Source: Bacteroidia bacterium (lineage in GTDB: Bacteria > Bacteroidota > Bacteroidia > Flavobacteriales > Flavobacteriaceae). Taken from it: a stretch of DNA of 60,355 nt. The notes beneath the pieces were generated by a model, which saw only the letters and a program-made list of their open reading frames with translations, was not told where the DNA came from and did not search any database. Made by a program: the position numbers and the translations under genes. Location of the stretch: the NCBI GenBank assembly GCA_030427585.1, contig JAUIBW010000032.1:1-60355 (forward strand), written 5' to 3'. Below are positions 15,497-24,282 of this stretch, in pieces (position 1 is the stretch's first letter; every line of letters begins with the position of its first letter).

Positions 15497-16324
15497 CTAC
15501 GAATTAAGCATAATTGCTTTTATTTGCTTAACAATTTCGATATGATCTAGTCCAAAATCTTTCCAGGCAAGATTCAATTCTTTCATATCAAAATGTTTGA
15601 CAATGGTTCCATAATCGGCACGTTTCCCATCAATAGTTGGGTAACCAATTACATAAATACTATCTGCTAGTTCTACTGCTAATTCTATATCATGTGTAGA
15701 ATAAATAATCGTATTAAATTCGTGTGTAGACGTAATTAGATTAAATGCATTTTTAACATCTTCAATATTCCCTACATCAAGACCCGAAAAAGGTTCGTCC
15801 AGAACCATATAATGACCAGAACATAGTATCTGTTCGATTATTGCTGTACGTTGCCTTTGCCCCCCGGATAACTCGCAAGGATACTGGTCTTTTACTTTTT
15901 CCAAGCCCCAATCGGACAGGTAACTCATTATTTTGGTATGTTTTTCTTTTTTAGAAATATCTTTTTTACGGAGTGCAAATAGCAATGTCTGATACACGGT
16001 TTTATTTCTAAATAAGGTATATTTTTGATCTACAAAACCAATATCTCCTTCATCTACTTCTTTGGCATCATTTTCTGAATCTGTTTCTGTGTCTGCAATC
16101 AGTATTTTTCCTGTAGTTGGTTTGATTAAGCCTGTCATTGCTCTAAACAATGTAGACTTACCTCGACCAGAACGCCCTACAAAAGCTATAACCTGCCCTG
16201 TAATATTGTTTTCTCGAATAACATCTTTTTCTACAAAATTAACGTTCTTTATTACAGTTTTTTCACCATAAGCAACACTTAAGTTTTCTACATACAATAA
16301 TGTATTATGCATACTATAGTTCAT
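15497..16324 (-). CDS. ABC transporter ATPase (NitT/TauT-like)
   Basis: A 275-residue nucleotide-binding subunit. Walker A is G-R-S-G-R-G-K-S-T (50-58), the Q-loop glutamine is Q100, the signature L-S-G-G-Q is at 152-156 and Walker B M-V-L-D-E-P at 173-178. The segment between strand 1 and Walker A is a little longer than usual. It follows the permease by 5 nt and ends the five-gene operon. With the permease and OmpA-linked binding protein it makes a complete importer-like set, but the substrate is not evident. A second ATG at 16312 is an alternative start. Confidence 0.92.
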   Translation of the reverse strand: MNYSMHNTLLYVENLSVAYGEKTVIKNVNFVEKDVIRENNITGQVIAFVGRSGRGKSTLFRAMTGLIKPTTGKILIADTETDSENDAKEVDEGDIGFVDQKYTLFRNKTVYQTLLFALRKKDISKKEKHTKIMSYLSDWGLEKVKDQYPCELSGGQRQRTAIIEQILCSGHYMVLDEPFSGLDVGNIEDVKNAFNLITSTHEFNTIIYSTHDIELAVELADSIYVIGYPTIDGKRADYGTIVKHFDMKELNLAWKDFGLDHIEIVKQIKAIMLNS

Positions 16325-16329
16325 TCTAC

Positions 16330-17100
16330 TTATATTTTGGAGTATCTAAAAAAAGCTTTTCTCAAGTAATCTAAGACAAAATCTATTGACAGGCCTACTA
16401 ATAATATTACTATTTGTAATGCAATAATTCTACCATGATTCATAAACTTATCAGAGTTTTTGATTAAAAACCCTAAACCACCAGCTGCTACAAGGATTGA
16501 TTCTACGGTTACCAACATCATCCAAACGATAGCAAGGTTTTGCCTAATTACTTCTATAACATAATCTATTCTTCCTTTTATCACAACTTCCCATAATACT
16601 TCCCATCGATTACATTGTAAAGAACGTGCGTGGTCAAACTCTTCTTGTGGTATTGAGCTAATCATACTTAATAACGATGTGGTAAGATATGTTGTCATAA
16701 ATACTACTAACACCCATACTTGCATGGTTCTGGCATTACTAATAAGGATCGCCAGGTAAAAAGATATACCCGTAAGTGGTAAATAACGTAGCTTACTTAA
16801 TGTTTTTGCTATTGGTGTTACTACAGGAATTGTAGATAAATAAGTAACTATTAAAGAAATAATAACTGCTATTATGATTGCTTTTATACAAAGTAATAAA
16901 GAGCTACCAATATGTACCACCAGTCCTTCATTATAAAGCTCTGTAAATCCTGTTAACACTTGCTTTGGAGAAGGAAACAAATGCCTCTCTCCCATACTAG
17001 AAACGAACCAGAAAATCAACATTATCGCTACCCACATACCTATAATAAGTAACCGGCTATTTTTGTTAACCTTTTCGAACGGCTTAAATAAATACTTCAT
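16330..17100 (-). CDS. ABC transporter permease (NitT/TauT-like)
   Basis: A 256-residue inner-membrane permease with about six helices and the cytosolic EAA-type loop E-E-F-D-H-A-R-S-L-Q-C-N-R-W-E-V-L-W-E-V-V, which docks on the ATPase. It belongs to the SsuC/TauC-like binding-protein-dependent group. It lies between the OmpA-fused binding protein (89-nt gap holding a terminator-like hairpin) and the ATPase. The hairpin suggests lower expression than the upstream genes. Confidence 0.9.
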   Translation of the reverse strand: MKYLFKPFEKVNKNSRLLIIGMWVAIMLIFWFVSSMGERHLFPSPKQVLTGFTELYNEGLVVHIGSSLLLCIKAIIIAVIISLIVTYLSTIPVVTPIAKTLSKLRYLPLTGISFYLAILISNARTMQVWVLVVFMTTYLTTSLLSMISSIPQEEFDHARSLQCNRWEVLWEVVIKGRIDYVIEVIRQNLAIVWMMLVTVESILVAAGGLGFLIKNSDKFMNHGRIIALQIVILLVGLSIDFVLDYLRKAFFRYSKI

Positions 17101-17115
17101 AATATACTAGATAAT

Positions 17116-17169
17116 AAAAAGAAAGCCGTCTAATATGTAAAATCATTATTTTACAAACATAAGACGGCT
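17116..17169 (-). terminator. Intra-operon terminator/attenuator hairpin
   Basis: On the minus strand AGCCGTCTTATG... (17169-17148) pairs with ...ATATTAGACGGCT (17143-17124) in a long, slightly imperfect stem of about 20 bp with a 4-nt loop, followed by TTTCTTTTT. It lies between the binding-protein gene and the permease gene, so read-through rather than a new promoter probably sets the expression of the transporter core. Confidence 0.7.
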
Positions 17170-17189
17170 CTTATTAATTGGGTGCCATG

Positions 17190-19004
17190 TTATTTCAATA
17201 ATGTAATAACTACTCGTCTGTTTTTGGCTCTACCACTACTGGTAGTATTTGTTTCTATAGGTTCATCTTCTCCTTTTCCGATTACCGATTGGAAACGAGA
17301 CTGAGGGATTCCTTTACTTCTTAAAAAGTTAACTACAGATTGTGCACGTCTTTGTGATAAATCATAATTAGATTCTGCAGAACCTGTATCATCGGTATGC
17401 CCTTCTAATCTAAGTTTTGTATCCTCTGCCTGAATAAGAAGATTATAAATTGTTTCTAGAGTATTTGCAGACGATCCAGAAATATTTGCACTTCCGGTAT
17501 CAAAATTGATATTCCATTCTCCAGAAGCCATAACTTCTTCTGCTTCTTTGGTATAATCTGGTTTATAAGCCGAACCAGCATCAATATCATTAATATTTTT
17601 AATAAAATAAAGATTAACCGCCTCATCATAAGGAACAATCCTCTTAACCGATTCATTAAAACCAAATGGATTAAGTTCACTTAGATAAGAAGACACCTGA
17701 TTGTAGACTGCTTTATATCGATTGGTTCCGTCTGTAATACCATAATATTGCATTACGTCTGCATAATTAAATACTCGTGATCCTCCCATATTATAATCGA
17801 TACCATTTTTACTTCCTTTTTGGCCTTTAAACATATCATACCAATACTTTGGAGTTTCTAAATCATATGTTTTGGCAACTGCTTCTGAAGCCCTTACTCT
17901 CCATTCATCATATTGCTTCATTTGATTAGAAGCTGTTAATGCTGATTTTAAAATATTACTAACGATTTCAGGATGTTTTACAGACCATTCTTTTACAGCA
18001 ATAACTGTAGTTGCCATTTGGTTGTTAAATTCTCGTGTAGATATAATATCTGTAAAACCGTTTAACGCGTCAAAAACCATTTTATCTCCTGGAGTCCAGG
18101 TAGCACATCCATCAACTTTTTTATTAATTGTTTTCCCGGTTAGTTTTCCGTTTCTCACTTCTTTAAGAGGAACTGTCCACCCAGCTTTTTGAGATTTAAT
18201 GAGTTCTTCTGCAGACTTAATGTAATCATCATCTTGCGAAGGATAAAAATTCACAGCATCGGGATCATAAGTGGTAACATCAGGATTTACTTTTAAACCA
18301 TTAGCAAAGGCATAATTTAGAGCAGTTACCCAGTCTCCATCTCCTAATACTGCAGATATCAAAGCTCCTTTCATACTTTTTGGATCAACTTTCCAGCTTG
18401 GTGGTCCAATAAGTTTATCTTCTCCATAACTAAGTCCTACGGCACCAACTACCTGCACATGATATTTGTCCTTCCCAAATTTATCGTCTAGAGCCTGTTG
18501 CATGGTACTGATATAAAAAGGAGCACCATCTCCCATCATCATAATTGCAAATGCACTTTTATCTGCATCTGGGAACTCTTCTCCTCTATCAAATTCTTCA
18601 ATGAATTTCATTTGCATATTTCTCAATTCAGAAAGCCAATCCTGACGGATTATCTCTAAATTCACTCCATTTTGCTCCATCAAAGAACCTTTGGTTGTTT
18701 TTGGCCCTCCGTTAGAAACGATAATACCCGATTGAGCATTCCATGCATATGCCGCCATTCTAACAAGAGGTTTATTTTTCACGCTGTTTGAAAGGCTATT
18801 AGAAGGTAGTTCTAATTTGTCTGATGTAGTAATATTATCTACTTCATCTTTATTTATATTTAACTCATCTAATTGTTTTGCTTCTCCTACTCGCAAACCT
18901 GGAGCAAAATAATACACTGCGCCCAAAATAGCTCCAAGTAAAATAATTACAATGATAAGCTCTGATAATGTAGTGAGTTTTTTTGTTCTTAAAATTTTAC
19001 CCAT
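17190..19004 (-). CDS. Membrane-anchored NitT/TauT-type binding protein fused to OmpA domain
   Basis: A 604-residue fusion. A single N-terminal transmembrane helix (about 17-34) follows a basic start (MGKILRTKK). Residues about 80-410 resemble a periplasmic substrate-binding protein of the nitrate/taurine type, with Q-S-G-I-I-V-S-N-G-G and a hinge-like region. The C-terminus (about 490-604) is an OmpA-type peptidoglycan-binding domain, with G-H-T-D-D-T-G at 535-541 and G-R-A-K-N-R-R at 591-597. The protein would thus be anchored in the inner membrane, bind a ligand in the periplasm and clasp peptidoglycan. I know of no described function for this combination; it is central to the operon. Confidence 0.85.
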   Translation of the reverse strand: MGKILRTKKLTTLSELIIVIILLGAILGAVYYFAPGLRVGEAKQLDELNINKDEVDNITTSDKLELPSNSLSNSVKNKPLVRMAAYAWNAQSGIIVSNGGPKTTKGSLMEQNGVNLEIIRQDWLSELRNMQMKFIEEFDRGEEFPDADKSAFAIMMMGDGAPFYISTMQQALDDKFGKDKYHVQVVGAVGLSYGEDKLIGPPSWKVDPKSMKGALISAVLGDGDWVTALNYAFANGLKVNPDVTTYDPDAVNFYPSQDDDYIKSAEELIKSQKAGWTVPLKEVRNGKLTGKTINKKVDGCATWTPGDKMVFDALNGFTDIISTREFNNQMATTVIAVKEWSVKHPEIVSNILKSALTASNQMKQYDEWRVRASEAVAKTYDLETPKYWYDMFKGQKGSKNGIDYNMGGSRVFNYADVMQYYGITDGTNRYKAVYNQVSSYLSELNPFGFNESVKRIVPYDEAVNLYFIKNINDIDAGSAYKPDYTKEAEEVMASGEWNINFDTGSANISGSSANTLETIYNLLIQAEDTKLRLEGHTDDTGSAESNYDLSQRRAQSVVNFLRSKGIPQSRFQSVIGKGEDEPIETNTTSSGRAKNRRVVITLLK

Positions 19005-19039
19005 TTTTTAATTTTTATTATAGTTTTTATTTCGGTTAG

Positions 19040-20158
19040 TTAGTCAAACATATTCCCAAAACCACCACTTGCTTCTTTGTCTTCAGCTGTTAGTTTATAG
19101 TTAGGGTTTTTATATTTTTCAGAATCAGGAATATAGTCTTTCCCTGTTTTAATATTATCTGCCAAAGTATCTAATTGCGAGTATAGCTCATCACTATCCA
19201 TATCATACTTAGACGTTAGCATATCGATATCTGTTAGGTTTTCCTGCGTCTTTGCTATATCCATAGCAATAGTTTCTGTAATCACATCTAATGCATATTC
19301 TAATTCCCAGTCTTTTGTGAATAACATAGCTGATTTTGCTCCATCTGTTGCTGCTTTTGCTGATTTTGCAAACTGATATTCTTTTTCGAGCATTTTAATC
19401 GTTACCTCAAAATCAGAAATTTTAATATCTATTGCTGTTCCGGCAAGTGTTAGTTTTCTATCCAGTTTCCCCATAACATTAGCTCTACTTCCATATTTTT
19501 GGATAAAACTTTTACTTTGTTTTAACTGATGAGCAACTTGCTGTGATTGTGATAGTTTTTTTGCCAAAGCACTATGCAATTCTACATATTCATCAGTATC
19601 CTTACCAGTATTTCCTTTTTCAGATACTATAGCTTGCATTTTATTTCTGATCTTTTCTGCCTGTTTTTGCAAAGTCACCACATGATCCTGAAATTCTTTA
19701 GATTCTTTTTCTGCCTTAGAAGCTTCTAGTTCCATTTTACTTTTCAATGCTCTTATTTTGGCTTTAGAATCTTTAAAAATCTTTCTATTCATGAGCATCT
19801 TTTGTTTTTGTTCTTGCAATTCTCCGAAAGGATCATGTTTTATTAAAGATTTATGGATTCCTCTTGTTACTCTACGTAAGAATTTAAAAATTACAGGTAA
19901 CATCATGATAAAAAATATCACAAATACGGCTACTCCTGCAAGTGCTACTACCTGTCCTAATGCTGTAAACAAAGGTGGTAATACATATACCCATGCAGCG
20001 TACCCTAAACCTGCAAACAATGCTATTTTAAGAAAAGTATTTAATCCTTTTTCTCCATTTCTCCAATTATTAGGGTTTAAAGAAATTTCCCCTTTTTCAT
20101 CATCAAAATGTTTTAAAATAGGTAAGTCTAATAAGTGGCTTTTTGATTCTTGATCCAT
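19040..20158 (-). CDS. Membrane coiled-coil protein of the ABC-OmpA operon
   Basis: A 372-residue protein. Two closely spaced hydrophobic helices (about residues 42-65 and 70-95) are followed by a long, charged alpha-helical region (about 115-330) with heptad-like patterns, then a short tail ending G-G-F-G-N-M-F-D. The helical part is reminiscent of PspA/IM30-like or SMC-like helical hairpins, but I cannot assign it. It lies 35 nt upstream of the OmpA-binding protein gene and 11 nt downstream of the soluble coiled-coil gene, so all three are probably made together as parts of one complex. Confidence 0.75.
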   Translation of the reverse strand: MDQESKSHLLDLPILKHFDDEKGEISLNPNNWRNGEKGLNTFLKIALFAGLGYAAWVYVLPPLFTALGQVVALAGVAVFVIFFIMMLPVIFKFLRRVTRGIHKSLIKHDPFGELQEQKQKMLMNRKIFKDSKAKIRALKSKMELEASKAEKESKEFQDHVVTLQKQAEKIRNKMQAIVSEKGNTGKDTDEYVELHSALAKKLSQSQQVAHQLKQSKSFIQKYGSRANVMGKLDRKLTLAGTAIDIKISDFEVTIKMLEKEYQFAKSAKAATDGAKSAMLFTKDWELEYALDVITETIAMDIAKTQENLTDIDMLTSKYDMDSDELYSQLDTLADNIKTGKDYIPDSEKYKNPNYKLTAEDKEASGGFGNMFD

Positions 20159-20169
20159 TAATGTATTGC

Positions 20170-20853
20170 TTATATATTATTTTTAATACCCTCTACAACT
20201 GCTGATATTGTTTCCAAAATTTTTGATCTTGCTTTATCATTAGCAACAATTTTTTGATCTATCTCTGATACTTCAGAAACCATATCTGCATCAACCGACT
20301 GAAGTAAGTCTTTTTTTACACTGATTTGATTCTGAATCTCGATTAATTTTTTTTCTAAATCAGAAATTTCAGTACTTAAGGTATCTTTTCTATTTTTTTG
20401 AGTACTCAAAATCTTTGATTTCTTAGAATTTCCCTGATTTTGATACTGCTTATGTACTTTTTCGATTTCTTTAATATAAAAATCAGCTTGCGTAAGAAGT
20501 GAATTTTTAGACACATTAGAATCTACTCCCTGAGCCATTGTAAAAGCCATCTTGTATACAGATGGATCATTAGATCCAACCGCTTTGATTGCTTTAAAAA
20601 ATTCGTAAAAATCATAGCCCGGCTTATTAAGAGACTCAAAACCAGATTCATACATTTCTATAATTGTAGTAAGCACACTATCACTTACCAAAGTTGCTTT
20701 TGGAGGGTGTACTGGAAATTTGGAAAACGATTTCCCTGATTCTGGAAAAGAATTAGAACTAGTTGGTGCTGAAGTTGTTTCTATTGGTTTTTCCCCTTCT
20801 GAAATTTCGTCATTAATAAAAAGACCTTTCCAGTTAAATTTTTCTTTAGCCAT
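20170..20853 (-). CDS. Soluble coiled-coil protein, first gene of the ABC-OmpA operon
   Basis: A 227-residue protein without signal peptide or membrane helix. A Ser/Pro-rich segment (about 20-50) precedes a compact helical domain (about 55-135), in which Y-D-F-Y-E-F-F-K-A-I-K-A-V-G is the most distinctive run. A coiled coil follows (about 150-227). No family is recognised. Being first in the operon and cytosolic, it may be the cytosolic partner of the membrane coiled-coil protein encoded next. Divergent from the HEAT-DUF4132 gene across about 455 bp. Confidence 0.7.
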   Translation of the reverse strand: MAKEKFNWKGLFINDEISEGEKPIETTSAPTSSNSFPESGKSFSKFPVHPPKATLVSDSVLTTIIEMYESGFESLNKPGYDFYEFFKAIKAVGSNDPSVYKMAFTMAQGVDSNVSKNSLLTQADFYIKEIEKVHKQYQNQGNSKKSKILSTQKNRKDTLSTEISDLEKKLIEIQNQISVKKDLLQSVDADMVSEVSEIDQKIVANDKARSKILETISAVVEGIKNNI

Positions 20854-21309
20854 TTAAAATATTTTTGATGAGCTCATTATTGCTAAAATACTGATCCAGG
20901 AGGTAAATTTATATAAATTCTTATAAATATTATTGTTTTTTTAACCTTACCAACCATGAATTAAAAGCATTCAACAAAACAAATGATCTTGTATAATTCC
21001 CTTATTGATTAATAGACTTTATCATATTAGTGTAATCAGAACATAATTTGTTACAACTCATATGCTATACTCTTAAAATTCTAAAATACGTCTTTTTACA
21101 CTATTATTACAGTAAAAAGGATTACAAATGTCTTAACCCACTTCTACAAATGTATCTTAAACAAGATGATATTTAATGTTAAACAAGTTTAAAAGCAAAA
21201 AAACAACTAACTCTTTTTAATTATTAAACAGAAAGAATACAATCACTAAGATCGAATTTGATATAGATCAAATGATACGTTATAATTTAGATTGACCTTT
21301 GTAAAAAAA
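20854..21309. other. Divergent intergenic region between the ABC-OmpA operon and HEAT-DUF4132 gene
   Basis: No coding frame or clear structured RNA was found in these roughly 455 bases. The region must carry both promoters, but I could not fix a -7/-33 pair with confidence. An isolated GTTAC occurs near 21050 without a second half-site. Confidence 0.45.
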
Positions 21310-24246
21310 ATGAATGAAGGTATAATTGAATTGGTTGCTCAAAGAAAAAAACAATGGGGTAACGTACTTCATGATTTTCGTAAAAAGATATACAATGACC
21401 ATGACAGAGAAAGTTTTGAAAATATCTTAAAATTTATTTTTGGAGAATCTGATGAGTTACCACAAATAACGAGATCAAAAATAGATTCTTTTGATCGTTT
21501 ATCTACCCTATTTAATCCAATACAAGAATGGGATTTTATCGATCAACGCCTTCTTGCATTTATATGTAATGATACTTTTTTTTATGTAAAAAACACTCAT
21601 ACTGAAGGGTATTACAAGTTGTTTTTTAAAGAATGGTTTCTCCCTCAACTAAAAACAGAAAAAAAAGAAGAGGACCTCTTTGGTTTAACATTAAAAGTTT
21701 TGGGCCTTTTTAAAATAGATACCTGGACTTCTCTTACTGCGTATTTAAATGCAACAGAACAAGCATCTTTCTTAAGGGGAGATAAAACTGTTAATTCTGT
21801 AGGGGAAGTAATACTTAAACTCATCAAAGAAGATGAAACAAGAACAATACAATTATTAGAAAACGAAAATTATATAAAACCATTATTGTCATTATTAGGT
21901 ACTACAGAGCAAAGTTTACTTGATACACTTTTAGAAAAGCTTCATCTATACTATACAGGAAAAGAAGCCCTAAAACATATTCGTTTTAGTTGGTTAGAAG
22001 AATTATGTAGAGTCAATCCAAAAAAAATTGAACCTTTTATTATAAAAAAAATAGAAGGTTCTGATTGTATCAATTCTGTGATGCATTATTACAGGATTTT
22101 ATTTATCAATGCCAGAAAAAAATATAGGAAACCAACTGTACAACATATCAAAAAAGTGTTACCCTACATTTCAGAACGCAAAAATTCAAGTAAGAATAGT
22201 TATCCTTTTGACTGGTTTCCTACTTCAGAATCATTTCATGATGATACCCCTAAATTTATTGGTTGGGTATGCAAGTATTTTGCGAAAGAAACAAAAACCG
22301 AATTATTCTCATTTGTAAAAAACACAAAACAGCTAAACCTTGAGATTGTTCAGCATATTGTTGATTGTTACAAACAAGATGCTATAGAAATTGCAATAGA
22401 AGCTTTAAAAATGAATGTAAAGGATAATACTACTATTGCACATTACAGGCAAGCTTTTGCTTTGCTTGAGGGGTTAGACTTTTCAGCATATTATGACCTG
22501 ATATGGGATATCACATGTTCTGATTATCAAGATCTTACAAAGATATCTGCTTTTTTATTATCTAGATACCCAACAAATGATATTTTTTATAAAGCAAAAA
22601 AATTAACCTTATCAGAAAAAAAAGAAGAAAGAAGAGCTGGAGTTTCTGTATTAAGTAAAATAAGATGTGAAGAAGCAATTGCTTCATTACAACCTATAGT
22701 CGAAAAAGAGGTGGTAGAAAATATTCGTAATATCGCTGTACGTTCATTCTATAATTACAAGAACCAAAGTAAAATATCAATTGAAGATATAAAAAAACGT
22801 ATTCACTTAGCATTGCAAAGAGGAAAACTAGATACCTCAATCCCAAAATGGGCCGGAATATTACCCGAATTGCAATGGCAAGACGGTACTACAGTATCAA
22901 AAACAGAAATAAACTACCTGTTTTACAGACAAATCAGCTCTAAAAAAATTGATGTAGATATAGAAGCAGAACCTATGTATACACTACTCGACCAGAAAAA
23001 AGGTGCTGACTTTGCTTATGCTTTGTTTCAAAATATAGTAGAAAATACAGGTATAAAAGCACTTGCAAAACCTGGTTTTGCTATTTTAGGAAAATTAGGA
23101 GATCACCGATTGGTCGTGCCTCTGCAAAACATCGCTATACATGATAAAAATGTAAACGCCTGTATTATTCTGGGAGTTTTAGGAACACGTAGAGCTGCAT
23201 TAGCATTAGATCAAATTATTCAACACTTTAATATAAAACATCCTAATGTTCGACTTGCAGCAGAAGAAGCATTTGAATCTATAGCAGAGCAATTAGGGTT
23301 GACCTATTTTGAATTAAAAGATAGTATGATCCCAGACTTCGATTTTGTAAATCAAAAAAAATTAATTGATAAAGAGTATAAAATATGTATAAGCCCACGG
23401 CTTAAGTTTAGTTTTAAAAACAAACAGGGCAAGCAGGTAAAATCAATTCCCAAAGCACCTGAAGATATCAAAAAAATGCTAAAAAATTTAAATACTACTC
23501 GTAAGCATACCATACAACATTTAAAGTATAGCTTAGAGAATTACCTTGTTATACAGAAGTTTTGGAAAACCAACGATTGGAAAAAATTATTTCTCAATCA
23601 CCCCATTGCTTCTGCTTGTGGCCAAACTCTGATTTGGCAACAAAATAATGAGAATACCTTTATCATAACAGCAGATGGTGAGTTAAAAAATTATAAACAA
23701 GAATCGATAGATATCAATCATGATGATCAAATACGATTGGTTCATCCTATTTTACTGGGGGCTAAAATAAAATTGAAATGGAAACAATATTTAGAAAATC
23801 AAAAAATAATTCCGGTTATTCAACAATTAGATAGAAATATAATCCGACTTCCCAGAAAATTATACAAAGTAACATTATCCACAAATTTTAAAGGCAGAAC
23901 TTTAGCAGCAGGAAAATTTAAAACCAGAGCACAAAAAAGAGGCTGGAAAAAAGGAAGTATTGGGGATAATGGAAGTATTTTATCCTATAAAAAAGCCTTT
24001 AAGGAAGGTAGAATAGAAGTTTTTGTAGAAACTCATAATTTACAAATTCACGGAATGTTTGATGACAGAATGATTTTAGGAAAATGCTTTTTTACACCGT
24101 TAGGATTTGTTCAAACCGATAACTTTTGGTTTTCAGAACCTCAAAATGAAACTGACCATCGTCTTATCGCATTACAGGATGTCCCAAAGATCATTTATTC
24201 TGAAGCAATGAATGACCTGGAAGAAATCATGAACAACGTTCCCTAA
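21310..24246 (+). CDS. HEAT-repeat / DUF4132 protein
   Basis: A 978-residue protein from ATG 21310; an in-frame TTG at 21292 would add six residues. The middle part (about 380-680) is a series of helical HEAT-like repeats, with L-G-D-H-R-L-V-V-P-L-Q-N-I-A and L-G-T-R-R-A-A-L-A-L-D-Q as the clearest units. The C-terminal 220 residues match the DUF4132 (MolR C-terminal) pattern: W-K-Q-Y-L-E-N-Q-K-I-I-P-V-I-Q-Q-L-D-R, then an R-G-W and an I-H-G-M-F-D-D region. DUF4132 is uncharacterised, but members occur beside MoxR/AAA ATPases and VWA proteins. Here the gene converges on an AAA+ ATPase gene and diverges from the ABC-OmpA operon. Confidence 0.75.
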   Translation: MNEGIIELVAQRKKQWGNVLHDFRKKIYNDHDRESFENILKFIFGESDELPQITRSKIDSFDRLSTLFNPIQEWDFIDQRLLAFICNDTFFYVKNTHTEGYYKLFFKEWFLPQLKTEKKEEDLFGLTLKVLGLFKIDTWTSLTAYLNATEQASFLRGDKTVNSVGEVILKLIKEDETRTIQLLENENYIKPLLSLLGTTEQSLLDTLLEKLHLYYTGKEALKHIRFSWLEELCRVNPKKIEPFIIKKIEGSDCINSVMHYYRILFINARKKYRKPTVQHIKKVLPYISERKNSSKNSYPFDWFPTSESFHDDTPKFIGWVCKYFAKETKTELFSFVKNTKQLNLEIVQHIVDCYKQDAIEIAIEALKMNVKDNTTIAHYRQAFALLEGLDFSAYYDLIWDITCSDYQDLTKISAFLLSRYPTNDIFYKAKKLTLSEKKEERRAGVSVLSKIRCEEAIASLQPIVEKEVVENIRNIAVRSFYNYKNQSKISIEDIKKRIHLALQRGKLDTSIPKWAGILPELQWQDGTTVSKTEINYLFYRQISSKKIDVDIEAEPMYTLLDQKKGADFAYALFQNIVENTGIKALAKPGFAILGKLGDHRLVVPLQNIAIHDKNVNACIILGVLGTRRAALALDQIIQHFNIKHPNVRLAAEEAFESIAEQLGLTYFELKDSMIPDFDFVNQKKLIDKEYKICISPRLKFSFKNKQGKQVKSIPKAPEDIKKMLKNLNTTRKHTIQHLKYSLENYLVIQKFWKTNDWKKLFLNHPIASACGQTLIWQQNNENTFIITADGELKNYKQESIDINHDDQIRLVHPILLGAKIKLKWKQYLENQKIIPVIQQLDRNIIRLPRKLYKVTLSTNFKGRTLAAGKFKTRAQKRGWKKGSIGDNGSILSYKKAFKEGRIEVFVETHNLQIHGMFDDRMILGKCFFTPLGFVQTDNFWFSEPQNETDHRLIALQDVPKIIYSEAMNDLEEIMNNVP

Positions 24247-24282
24247 AGAAAAAACAAAAAAAGAAGTTTAAAAGTCGTATCT

